DNA of 64,000 nt, from the NCBI RefSeq assembly GCF_014651675.1, contig NZ_BMXI01000007.1, positions 124,001 through 188,000 of the forward strand, in the 5' to 3' direction. Source of the DNA: Roseibacillus persicicus. GTDB taxonomy: Bacteria > Verrucomicrobiota > Verrucomicrobiia > Verrucomicrobiales > Akkermansiaceae. Below the pieces are notes generated by a model that saw only the letters and a program-made list of their open reading frames with translations, ran no database searches and was not told the DNA's origin. Positions 17,470-25,721 of this stretch are shown here, one piece after another. A program made the translations under genes and the position numbers. Numbering within the stretch: the stretch's first letter is position 1; the number at the start of each line of letters is the position of its first letter.

Positions 17470-18823
17470 CCTTTCTTCCCCCGATTCCTTCCCAGATGAT
17501 GAAGTCGTTGGTCTGGTAGATGGGCTGATTGATGGTCATTTGGACGAGGAGAGTCAGCGCCGACTGGAAGAGCTCCTCAAGTCGGATTCCAGATTGGCTG
17601 ACTATTGTGCCGAACGCATTCTCTTCAACTCGAAGCTGGCCGATCTGGTGGCACCGTCTCGCCTGGAATTGATTCAAAACCGGCGGCTTCTCATTGAAGG
17701 CAATGGAGAGGACCGGAGGGTGGTGGTGGGGCAATCGCAGATGGCGCAAATCGGAGGCCGGAGTGGCGATCTGTTCTTGGCTGGGCCGGAGGGAAAGTCC
17801 CGTCCGTCTTGGTGGATGAGTGCGCTGCCATGGTCATTGGCGGCCCTGTTTGCGGTGGGTGCTTTCTTCGTCTGGTCTTTTCAGAATCGACCGGCACCAG
17901 AAACAGTTTTCCCGGAGCAAGTCTCTACCCGAGCAGCAGGGGCCACCCCGTGGTTTCGCAAGCCGACCTCGGCCAGTGAAACAAAATATTGGCTTCAGAA
18001 CATGGCTTGGCATCGCTTCAGTCTTAACGAGATGAAGGCGGCCACCGGTTTGCCCAAGGATGAGATTTCAAGTGCGCTGGAGAAGTATGGAATCAAAGAC
18101 GAAGCGCCGACCTTGAAAGACGACAAGCTGTTGGTGCTGCCCTACCCGGGGGGGCGCCATCCTCGTCTGGGCTATCAAAAGCACGCCGTCAATCCCCGGC
18201 GCGATACGAAGATCAGCGTCTTTACCCCTTGGGACGCTGACGGTTATGTGGTGTTGGATGTGCCGGAGGCGATTAATCTCGATCGCTTCGTCTACTACCT
18301 GTCGCATTCCGACCTGCCTACCTTCTGGAGCCTGCAGGGCTATCAATTGCCGCCACTGGAGTGGGAACGCCATGAGGACGGGAAGTTGAGCTATGAACGA
18401 CATTTTCCCAATGGAGTCTCCTTTGGTGCCGAAGTCACTCCCGGAAAAAGCGAGCTTCGACTGCAAGCATGGTTGCGGAATGAGAGCGCCTCGGAACTGC
18501 GAAATGTGAATCTGCAGAATTGTGTCTTGCTCGGGAGGGCCGAGGGGTTCTCCGAGCAATCGATGGACAATAAGGTTTTTAAAGATGGTTTTGCCGCGGC
18601 CCGTAGTGCGGATGGGCAACGGTGGGCGATCGTAAGCTGGGGCGAAACCGCCCGCCCGTGGGGGATCTCCGAGTGTCCGTGCATTCATTCGGATCCTAGG
18701 ATCAAGGTCTGCCACCCGGGCGAAACGGTGGAGCTAAGAGGGTGGTTCTCCTTTTACGAGGGGGCGGATCTGGATGCCGAGCTTGAGAGGATTAAGTCCG
18801 TCGGCTGGGTGGGGGGACTTTAG
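17462..18823 (+). CDS. Anti-sigma factor with large periplasmic sensor domain
   Basis: 453 residues. The N-terminal 75 residues are helical and acidic (V-D-G-L-I-D-G-H-L-D-E-E), as in anti-sigma domains that mask an ECF factor. A single transmembrane helix lies at about 119-138. Outside is a roughly 310-residue ectodomain. Its first part (W-H-R-F-S-L-N-E-M-K-A-A-T-G-L) looks like a small helical bundle. The rest is a beta-sandwich ending with a Cys-containing motif (E-C-P-C-I-H-S-D-P, then H-P-G-E-T-V-E-L-R-G-W). The gene overlaps the sigma factor gene by 8 bp. I infer that the ectodomain senses an envelope or extracellular signal and releases the sigma factor; the ligand is unknown. Confidence 0.8.
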   Translation: MADLSSPDSFPDDEVVGLVDGLIDGHLDEESQRRLEELLKSDSRLADYCAERILFNSKLADLVAPSRLELIQNRRLLIEGNGEDRRVVVGQSQMAQIGGRSGDLFLAGPEGKSRPSWWMSALPWSLAALFAVGAFFVWSFQNRPAPETVFPEQVSTRAAGATPWFRKPTSASETKYWLQNMAWHRFSLNEMKAATGLPKDEISSALEKYGIKDEAPTLKDDKLLVLPYPGGRHPRLGYQKHAVNPRRDTKISVFTPWDADGYVVLDVPEAINLDRFVYYLSHSDLPTFWSLQGYQLPPLEWERHEDGKLSYERHFPNGVSFGAEVTPGKSELRLQAWLRNESASELRNVNLQNCVLLGRAEGFSEQSMDNKVFKDGFAAARSADGQRWAIVSWGETARPWGISECPCIHSDPRIKVCHPGETVELRGWFSFYEGADLDAELERIKSVGWVGGL

Positions 18824-18982
18824 TCGTTCGGCAAGAGGAAGGATTAGAAAAAATGAGATTCTTTGTCAGGAATCCTTTCTTCAGGTGATGGATAGAAGTA
18901 CTGCGAGCGTTCGGGCTGGCGCATTCCGGCGAAATATTCGTGGAAGTCCCTGTCCTTCAGGTCGCAGTGCCCATCTAAAACC

Positions 18983-21382
18983 ATGAAAAGAAACTCAATA
19001 TTGTCTGCACTGTTCTTGGGGGGCTGTCTCCCAAGTCTTTCAGGACAAACGCTACTTTACTCTGATCATTTCGACACCGGCGCGACGGAGAGAATCGCTC
19101 TCGATAGCTCGGATACGACTAGCCGCTTCGGCGGCACTCTCGCAACGGAAGCCGGAGTTGCTCTCCAGTCCTATGGCGCCCTCCAATTCATCGATAATGA
19201 CCAGCTGGACCTCGTGCAGGGGGGCGGAGTGCGCTTTGGTCCAGAGACCAGTCGCTTCAATTGGGCCTCCGAGGCGACTGGTGCGGCAATTCTCGCGGAT
19301 GGAGGCTTCAAGGTCACCTTCGATTGGATTCACACGGGGGAGGATTCGGAATGGATTGCTTGGAAGGTCGGGACACCGAACTCGGATTCTGGGGTGAATG
19401 CGGGAGAAGTCGATCATGCGGTTCTGATTCGTCAGGGAGCGACGGGTTCCAATCAGTATAACGAGCGGTGGGATAATGGTTCGAATTCAGGGTATAGTGG
19501 AATCAGTCACAATCCTGATGTGGGCAATCTGAAGACCTACAGCGTGACCCTGACCTATACTTTTGACTCCTTTGATGATGGTTCAACTGTCAATTTGAGG
19601 GCCGTGGTCGATGGCATCTTGATCGTCAACGATCTCTTTACGTGGGATAACAACGGGGGAGCGCTCCATATGGAAATGGCGAGTGGCACGGCCAACAATC
19701 TCGTTGATAATCTGGCTATCAGCACTCTCGACGGTTTGGTTTTTGATACCACCCTCGAGGGTACCACTTTCATTTCGGGAGATCCCGTTGGCACACCGAT
19801 TGGATACTTGGAAGCCGCTTTGGGAGTCAACCCGGTGAACTCCAACTTCACCTTCGTGACGGGGGAAGGTGATACCGACAATGGCCGGTTCGCTATTGAT
19901 GGCGATGAGCTTCAGGTTGGAAGCGACTTCACCGGAGCCAACTCGGTAGACGGTCAAGAGTTCTCGATTCGCGTCTTGGCGACAAGTTCTGAAGGAGGAG
20001 GTGAGTCTTCTGAGCGGAGCTTCACATTGACCGTGAGCAAAGATGATGATCTCGATGAGCTTCCGGATGAATGGGAGTTGCGCTGGGCTCCTGACCTGCA
20101 GACTCTGGATGGTCTTTCCTTCAGCGCGGATGCCGACTCCGATACTTTGCTGGATAGTGAGGAATACCAGCTGAGCCTGGGGGGATTTCTCGGGTATCCC
20201 GCCTATCCCGATATTGACCCTACCGATCCTGATACCGATGGGGATGGAGTTCTTAGCGATGGGGACGAGCTCTTTCCTACCGAAGGTTTCAGAGTTCCCA
20301 CCAATCCGACTCTCCTCGATACGGACTACGACGGGCTCTCTGACGTGGCTGAAACCAACACTGGAACCTATGTTGATGCCAATGATACCGGCACCGACCC
20401 AACTGACCAGGATACGGATGATGACGGTTCCCGTGATGGTTGGGAGCTGGCCAATCTCGGACAAGCGGCAATCTTCGATGCCTCTCAATTTCCCCCATCG
20501 CTCAGCAACAAGGTGACTGTGAATCAATTCACGGATTTGGCCAGTAGTGGGATTAGTTCATCCAAGTCTTATACGCACAAGATCAGTGGCGGTGGTCCGG
20601 CAACGATTGATGGAGTGGTCTTCGATGTTCTCACAAGTGAAGCCGCAATCCCCAACTTCACGTGGGAAGCACCAGTCTACAATGAGTTTACGAACTCGGA
20701 GTTCAACAGTTGGGTTCCGGCCAACGGCGGGGTGAGTGCTCAAGGGCTTCTGGAACTTTTGGGGACCTTCGTTTATTCCTCGGGTGACCCGGGGGCGGAG
20801 CAGACCTTTACTCTCTCGGGATTAACTCCAGGTGAAGACTACCTCCTGAAGATCTATGTCCGGACTTGGGACTACAGCGGTGGGGCCAATGATACGGGAC
20901 GGCCTGTCGACTTGACCTTCACCAATGGCTCGGAAGTTGAGATTCCGTATGGGGCGATCGCTTTGGATCGCCCGGGTATCGTGCTCGGTACCGCAAACAA
21001 TGATGATGCCTACTATTTGACCTATGCCTATACGGCGCAGGGAACAGAGGTTGTGGTGAAGGCGGGGGTCAACCCGGGTGCCCGAACTAACAGTGGTTCC
21101 CTTCATCTCTACGGGCTCACGAATGAATTGGATGGGGTGGTTCTCCAGGACCTCTCAATCACGGATTCGAACTTGGATAGTGCGGGCAACTTCACGCTCT
21201 CATTTAGTGGTTCTCCGGCTACCACTTACCAGGTCACCAAGTCTGCGGATCTGTCGTCAGGCTTTGAGCCCTTGGAATCTCCCTTGTCGCCAATGACTGA
21301 TGGCAATGGTGAAGGTCAGGTCACGGTGCCGGTCTCGGAGTTCAATGGTGAAGCCCGCTACTTTCTTCGTATCGAGCAATAG
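18983..21382 (+). CDS. Secreted multidomain protein with cadherin-like and thrombospondin-3-like repeats
   Basis: 799 residues with a signal peptide (1-21, ending L-S-G). Residues 22-250 form a beta-sandwich domain closely matched by the next gene (shared W-I-A-W-K-V-G-T-P-N, G-V-N-A-G-E-V-D-H-A, F-T-W-D-N-N-G-G). A cadherin-like repeat follows at about 255-350, then Asp-rich thrombospondin-3-like calcium repeats at about 354-490 (D-P-T-D-P-D-T-D-G-D-G). A further beta domain precedes a C-terminal module (T-Y-Q-V-T-K-S-A-D-L...A-R-Y-F-L-R-I) shared with other secreted proteins here. There is no PEP-CTERM signal. It is probably a calcium-stabilised surface or matrix adhesin, downstream of the sigma/anti-sigma pair. 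Confidence 0.85.
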   Translation: MKRNSILSALFLGGCLPSLSGQTLLYSDHFDTGATERIALDSSDTTSRFGGTLATEAGVALQSYGALQFIDNDQLDLVQGGGVRFGPETSRFNWASEATGAAILADGGFKVTFDWIHTGEDSEWIAWKVGTPNSDSGVNAGEVDHAVLIRQGATGSNQYNERWDNGSNSGYSGISHNPDVGNLKTYSVTLTYTFDSFDDGSTVNLRAVVDGILIVNDLFTWDNNGGALHMEMASGTANNLVDNLAISTLDGLVFDTTLEGTTFISGDPVGTPIGYLEAALGVNPVNSNFTFVTGEGDTDNGRFAIDGDELQVGSDFTGANSVDGQEFSIRVLATSSEGGGESSERSFTLTVSKDDDLDELPDEWELRWAPDLQTLDGLSFSADADSDTLLDSEEYQLSLGGFLGYPAYPDIDPTDPDTDGDGVLSDGDELFPTEGFRVPTNPTLLDTDYDGLSDVAETNTGTYVDANDTGTDPTDQDTDDDGSRDGWELANLGQAAIFDASQFPPSLSNKVTVNQFTDLASSGISSSKSYTHKISGGGPATIDGVVFDVLTSEAAIPNFTWEAPVYNEFTNSEFNSWVPANGGVSAQGLLELLGTFVYSSGDPGAEQTFTLSGLTPGEDYLLKIYVRTWDYSGGANDTGRPVDLTFTNGSEVEIPYGAIALDRPGIVLGTANNDDAYYLTYAYTAQGTEVVVKAGVNPGARTNSGSLHLYGLTNELDGVVLQDLSITDSNLDSAGNFTLSFSGSPATTYQVTKSADLSSGFEPLESPLSPMTDGNGEGQVTVPVSEFNGEARYFLRIEQ

Positions 21383-21438
21383 GTCCATTCCTGAAAAATA
21401 CAAAATTGACGCTCACGAGAAGTGGGTTTCTACGAAAG

Positions 21439-22290
21439 ATGAAATTGAAAAGAAATATGATGAAGGAGAATTTTGGCAAGGGGAGGGCGCAGAATCGTGG
21501 GGCGCTAATTGCTCTGGGGTTGCTCGCTACCTTGGGAATGGCGGAAGGCACGATCGTGCTTTATTCCGATAACTTCAACGGGCCTGATAGTGGGTCTTTT
21601 GACGCGGCGTCGCCTCCTGATGGACTACGGGTTGGCGGAGCGGTTGCTGGACCCGCGAGCTACTTGCAATCCTTTGGGCAGCAGCAGGGAATCCTCGGAG
21701 CTCAGCTGGACATGACCGATGGCGGTGGCTTGCGTTTCGGTCCCGAGACTTCTCGGTTTGACTGGGCGGCTGGTTCTACCGGAGGGGATATCTTGGGCGC
21801 GGGAGGAATCAAGGTGACCTTCGATTGGATCCATAGTGGAACCTCGACTGAGTGGATTGCCTGGAAGGTGGGAACCCCCAACGGTGATTCCGGAGTCAAT
21901 GCTGGCGAGGTGGATCACGCTCTTCTCATCCGTCAATCCGCGACTGGAGGAGGTGAGACCAACGAAAGATGGGATAATGGCGCGAATCAGGGCTACTCGG
22001 GTGTTGCGCATGATAGCGCTGCCGGCACCCATGCGGTCGAGTTGGTTTACACTTTTGGTTCCTTTGCTGATGGAACGGATGTCAATCTGGTTGCAACGGT
22101 TGACGGGGTTCGCATCGTTGAAGACACCTTCACATGGGACAACAATGGTGGAAGTCTTTTCATGGAATTGGCGACTGGCACGACAGAAAATTTTGTCGAT
22201 AACCTTGTTGTTAGCACCGTCCCCGAACCCTCTGTTTCTCTGCTGGGATTGGCTGGATTGGGTTGCCTTCTTCGTAGAAGAAGAGGCTAG
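21439..22290 (+). CDS. PEP-CTERM protein, paralogue of the preceding protein's N-terminal domain
   Basis: 283 residues from the ATG at 21439; ATGs at 21457 and 21460 are also possible. The signal peptide ends near M-A-E-G. The whole mature body is one beta-sandwich domain very like residues 22-250 of the 799-residue neighbour, with long identical stretches such as W-I-A-W-K-V-G-T-P-N and V-N-A-G-E-V-D-H-A. It ends in V-P-E-P, a hydrophobic helix and R-R-R-R-G, a PEP-CTERM signal. So the same domain is delivered to the surface once by PEP-CTERM sorting and once fused to calcium-binding repeats. It lies 56 bp behind the longer paralogue. Confidence 0.9.
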   Translation: MKLKRNMMKENFGKGRAQNRGALIALGLLATLGMAEGTIVLYSDNFNGPDSGSFDAASPPDGLRVGGAVAGPASYLQSFGQQQGILGAQLDMTDGGGLRFGPETSRFDWAAGSTGGDILGAGGIKVTFDWIHSGTSTEWIAWKVGTPNGDSGVNAGEVDHALLIRQSATGGGETNERWDNGANQGYSGVAHDSAAGTHAVELVYTFGSFADGTDVNLVATVDGVRIVEDTFTWDNNGGSLFMELATGTTENFVDNLVVSTVPEPSVSLLGLAGLGCLLRRRRG

Positions 22291-22351
22291 GGAAACCAGT
22301 TTTTTTGGGGCTGAGGTTGTTTGTTGTATGGGAGCAAACAGCCAGACAGGT

Positions 22352-22386
22352 AAAAGCCGACTCCGTTTGTGGAGTCGGCTTTTTGC
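22352..22386. terminator. Bidirectional rho-independent terminator
   Basis: A 12-bp perfect stem (AAAGCCGACTCC with GGAGTCGGCTTT) around a 6-base loop has T runs on both sides. It separates the convergent PEP-CTERM and carboxypeptidase genes and can serve both. Confidence 0.9.
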
Positions 22387-22403
22387 TTTTGGCAGACGAA
22401 GGT

Positions 22404-23873
22404 TCAGGCTGAGAATCTGCTCCGCAGATGGGTGAGATAGTCGGCGCCTTCGGTGGGACGTCCGGTTGCGGACTTCATCAACTCTTGTGGAAGAAGAGTG
22501 GCTCCCTTGCTATGAATCTCTTGCTGAAGCCAGCTCAGTAGGGGCGCGGTATCCGCCTTTGCAAACGCCGTGGAGATCGTGGAACTGCCCATGGCGGTTT
22601 GGAAAAGCTGGGCGGCGTTGAGGTTTCCGAGGGAGTAGGTCGGGAAGTAACCTAGTCCACCCATGGCCCAGTGGATATCCTGAAGGCAGCCTTCGGTATC
22701 GGTTGATGGCACCATATTGAAGAGTTGCTCGAAGCGGGCGTTCCACGCGGCGGGAATGTCCTTCACTTGCAATTCGCCATTGAGCAGCTTGCGCTCCAAT
22801 TCGAATCGCAAGAGGATGTGCAGGTCGTAGGTCGCCTCGTCGGCTTCCACCCGGACAAAGGTGTAGTCGGAGCGGTTGATTGCGATGAGGAATTGGTTGA
22901 GGTCTAGGGCGCGTAGATGGGGAAAGAGTTCTTGAGCGCGTGGCAGCCATTTTTCCCAAAAAGGGCGGGAACGTCCCACGTGATTTTCCCAAAGGCGGGA
23001 TTGGCTTTCATGGATGCCCAGGGAAACCGGGTCCCCGGAGGGGAGGTGGGCCTGATCGCTGGGCGTGCCCTGCTCGTAGAGTCCGTGGCCTGCTTCGTGC
23101 AAGATACCGAAGAGAGAGGAGGCAAAGTCGTTTTCGTCGTAGCGAGTTGTTAGTCGCACATCGCAGGGGCCAAGGGTCGTGCAAAAGGGATGTGTCGTGG
23201 TGTCGATGCGGCCAGCTGAAAAGTCGAATCCGATGGACTCTGCGATTTCGCGGTTGAGGGTTTGCTGGGACTCAATGGGCGCGGGCCCCAACAAGAGGTC
23301 CGCAGGAATCTGCCGGGACGCTTCTACCGCCTGAGCTGCGATATCAACGAGGTCATCTTGGAGAGTGTCGAACAGGTTGGCCACTTCGGTGGTGTTTGCT
23401 CCGCGCTCGTAGCAAGAAAGCAGAGCGGTGTAGGGCTCGTCCTCGTAACCCCACAATTCCGCCTTTTCGCGGGCGATAACCAGGAGCTTTTCCAGGTGGG
23501 GAGCGAAGGTGGCGAAGTCGTTGTCAGCACGAGCCTTGGCCCATGCCGCCTTACCCATGGAAGAGGCCTGGGACTCCTTTTCAACCAAGGCTTGGGGGAT
23601 CCGGGTGGTGAGATCGAAGTGGTGCCGCAACTCACGTAAGTTTGCTTCTTGCCCCGAGAGGGCTTCGGCTTCGGCATCTTCCAATGCTGCGCGGAAGGAG
23701 TCACTGGTGCCCAACTCGTGGATCTTTCCAGATAGCAGGGCGAGTTGGTCCGCGCGGTGTGCGACGCCTCGCTCAGGGAGATAGGTTTCCTGATCCCAGC
23801 CCAGAGTGGAGGCGGCTGAGGCATAGAGATGTTTTTCGCGAAGTCGTTCAGAGAGGCGGTCGAAGGCTGACAT
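22404..23873 (-). CDS. M32 family metallocarboxypeptidase (carboxypeptidase Taq)
   Basis: 489 residues from the ATG at 23873, which matches the usual family length of about 500. The zinc site H-E-A-G-H is at about 259-263, with the third ligand in I-H-E-S about 25 residues later. The family markers W-D-Q-E-T-Y-L-P near the N-terminus and R-Y-D-E-N-D-F before the zinc site are present. It is a cytoplasmic enzyme removing C-terminal residues from peptides. It is divergent from the diadenylate cyclase gene, the two starts being only about 20 bp apart. Confidence 0.93.
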   Translation of the reverse strand: MSAFDRLSERLREKHLYASAASTLGWDQETYLPERGVAHRADQLALLSGKIHELGTSDSFRAALEDAEAEALSGQEANLRELRHHFDLTTRIPQALVEKESQASSMGKAAWAKARADNDFATFAPHLEKLLVIAREKAELWGYEDEPYTALLSCYERGANTTEVANLFDTLQDDLVDIAAQAVEASRQIPADLLLGPAPIESQQTLNREIAESIGFDFSAGRIDTTTHPFCTTLGPCDVRLTTRYDENDFASSLFGILHEAGHGLYEQGTPSDQAHLPSGDPVSLGIHESQSRLWENHVGRSRPFWEKWLPRAQELFPHLRALDLNQFLIAINRSDYTFVRVEADEATYDLHILLRFELERKLLNGELQVKDIPAAWNARFEQLFNMVPSTDTEGCLQDIHWAMGGLGYFPTYSLGNLNAAQLFQTAMGSSTISTAFAKADTAPLLSWLQQEIHSKGATLLPQELMKSATGRPTEGADYLTHLRSRFSA

Positions 23874-23892
23874 GGGAAGAGTCTTTGGAAGG

Positions 23893-24768
23893 ATGAGCAG
23901 CTTGACGAGCGGAATTTGTTCTCGAGCGGTGTCATTGCTCTTTCGGGTCTGCAAGGGAGGTGCTATCTTCGCCGCCTTGTATTGGGAAGCATTCCAGAAT
24001 CATTGGCGGGACGGGGTCGAGATCCTCGTCTTGTGGCTTGTTATTTATCAGCTATACCGCGCTTTTCGGGCGACGCGGGGAGCGCGCATCCTGGTGGGAC
24101 TTGCCACGGTTCTCATCGGTTTTATTCTGATTTCCAGCTTGTTGGAACTTCCGGTTATCAGCTGGATTCTACGGCAGGCGGTTTTCGTGCTGGCTTTCGC
24201 GCTGCTCATCATTTTTCAGCCGGAGATACGAAGTGCCTTGGCTAAAATCGGCAGCTCGCGCTTTCTCTCATTTAACTCGGGGCAGCGCAAGTTTGTGAAC
24301 TTGTTAGAGGACTCAGTGGTGCAGCTTTCCAAGAAACGGTTTGGAGCTCTTTTCGCCCTCGAGCGGAATATTTCATTGAAGGACATTCAGACGACGGGGG
24401 TGGAAATGGACAGTGAGCTGTCGGTGGAATTGGCGATGACTCTTTTCTTCCCCAAATCCGCGCTACACGATGGGGGCGTGGTGTTGGATGAAGAGCGCAT
24501 TGCGGCCGCCGGATGTGTATTCCCCGTCACCCAGCGAGACATGAGCGACCGCTCCCTGGGCCTACGACATCGGGCGGCGATTGGATTGTCGGAGGAAACC
24601 GATGCGGTGGCGATCGTCGTCAGTGAGGAGACCGGGATGATTTCCATCGCAGTCGACGGCAAGTTGGAGCGCTTCAAAAATGAAGCCGAATTTCGTGAGC
24701 GCCTGGAGGCGATTTTCTTAAACCATGAGCAGCAAAAGGACAGTTCGGCCGCAGAATCTGACAGCTAA
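23893..24768 (+). CDS. cdaA: Diadenylate cyclase CdaA (DacA) family
   Basis: 291 residues from the ATG at 23893. An ATG at 23872 would overlap the divergent gene, and a TTG at 23977 would give the usual short CdaA N-terminus (N-H-W-R-D-G-V-E-I-L-V-L-W-L), so the start is unsettled. Three membrane helices fill the first part, followed by the DAC domain with N-L-L-E-D-S-V-V, S-A-L-H-D-G-G-V-V and R-H-R-A-A-I-G. These motifs bind ATP and make cyclic di-AMP. The catalytic D-G-A of characterised enzymes reads D-G-G here. The next gene encodes a stub of the CdaR partner and overlaps by 44 bp. Confidence 0.92.
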   Translation: MSSLTSGICSRAVSLLFRVCKGGAIFAALYWEAFQNHWRDGVEILVLWLVIYQLYRAFRATRGARILVGLATVLIGFILISSLLELPVISWILRQAVFVLAFALLIIFQPEIRSALAKIGSSRFLSFNSGQRKFVNLLEDSVVQLSKKRFGALFALERNISLKDIQTTGVEMDSELSVELAMTLFFPKSALHDGGVVLDEERIAAAGCVFPVTQRDMSDRSLGLRHRAAIGLSEETDAVAIVVSEETGMISIAVDGKLERFKNEAEFRERLEAIFLNHEQQKDSSAAESDS

Positions 24769-24949
24769 GGTCGCCTCACTGGTGCTGGCTGTGATTGTGT
24801 GGTTTTTGATTAAGGACCTCTTGGAGAATCAGCGCCGGAATGGCGAGCCCGACATCGAACCTGCGATTCTCGGACCAGCCATCAACCCTGATCTACAGGG
24901 CACGGACGTATTGACGGAGCCCAAGAAAGAGACCCCGACGGTCCACTAG
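24725..24949 (+). CDS. Short membrane protein resembling the N-terminus of CdaR/YbbR
   Basis: 74 residues: a basic N-terminus, one membrane helix (A-S-L-V-L-A-V-I-V-W-F-L-I) and a 45-residue tail rich in Pro and Glu. It overlaps cdaA by 44 bp. Its place and its N-terminal helix (N-L-T-A-K-V-A-S-L) match CdaR, the membrane regulator normally coded after CdaA, but the extracytoplasmic YbbR repeats are absent. Either CdaR has been reduced to its anchor in this lineage or this is a dedicated small partner. No stray YbbR-coding sequence follows, as bioD begins 5 bp on. Confidence 0.7.
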   Translation: MSSKRTVRPQNLTAKVASLVLAVIVWFLIKDLLENQRRNGEPDIEPAILGPAINPDLQGTDVLTEPKKETPTVH

Positions 24950-24954
24950 TAGAT

Positions 24955-25611
24955 ATGAGAGGAGGCATTGTGGTGACCGGCACCGATACCGGATGTGGGA
25001 AAACTTGGTTTTCGTGGTTGTTGGTGAAGGCCCTGCGGGCAAAGGGCGTCGATGCGGTAGGCTGGAAGCCGATGTGTTGCGGCGACCGGGAGGATGCCTA
25101 CGCTTTGGAGGATGCTAGCGACGGTCGGCTGACCATTGATGAGGTCAACCCGATTTGGTATCGGACCCCGATTGCGCCGTTCCCAGCTTCGGAACTGGAG
25201 GGAGGCGCGTTGGGTTTAGCTACACTGGTTGCCTTGGGTCAAGGACTGCAGGAGCGGCATGAGATTGTGATTTGCGAAGGCGTGGGAGGCTGGGAAGTAC
25301 CGCTGACAGCGAAAGAGAATTTTTCGGACTTTGCGCGTATGTTGGATTGGCCGATTGCGCTGGTAATCGGAAATCGTTTGGGAGCGCTCAATCACACCTT
25401 TCTGACCGTGGATGCGATCGAAAGAAAAGGCTGTCGTCTCCAGGCCGCGGTCTTGAATCAGGTGATTGAAGAGCAGGATGTGGCCGGAGTCACAAACCGC
25501 GGTGTGATAGAGCAACGTTTGCCCGGCAAGGTGGTGGGTGAGGTGATGCACGGAGCCGAGGTGCTGGAAAGCGAGATTCTCGCGAGTCTGGAAGCGACCG
25601 GGCGCGATTGA
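24955..25611 (+). CDS. bioD: ATP-dependent dethiobiotin synthetase
   Basis: 218 residues. The P-loop is G-T-D-T-G-C-G-K-T at 8-16. K-P-M-C-C-G and C-E-G-V-G-G-W-E-V-P correspond to the substrate and Mg-ATP motifs K-P-x-x-x-G and E-G-A-G-G-x-x-V-P. It closes the ureido ring from 7,8-diaminopelargonate and CO2 in biotin synthesis. It starts 5 bp after the CdaR-like stub, so it is probably in the cdaA operon. No other bio genes are in the window. Confidence 0.9.
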   Translation: MRGGIVVTGTDTGCGKTWFSWLLVKALRAKGVDAVGWKPMCCGDREDAYALEDASDGRLTIDEVNPIWYRTPIAPFPASELEGGALGLATLVALGQGLQERHEIVICEGVGGWEVPLTAKENFSDFARMLDWPIALVIGNRLGALNHTFLTVDAIERKGCRLQAAVLNQVIEEQDVAGVTNRGVIEQRLPGKVVGEVMHGAEVLESEILASLEATGRD

Positions 25612-25721
25612 GCCGTCACACTTGGCTGGAGCAGGATGGGTCTGCAGTTGGGAAGAGTGCACGCGGCGGGGAAGATTCTCCCAGTTTGACCTTTTCCCTC
25701 AAATCATGCAGATTTTGAGGC

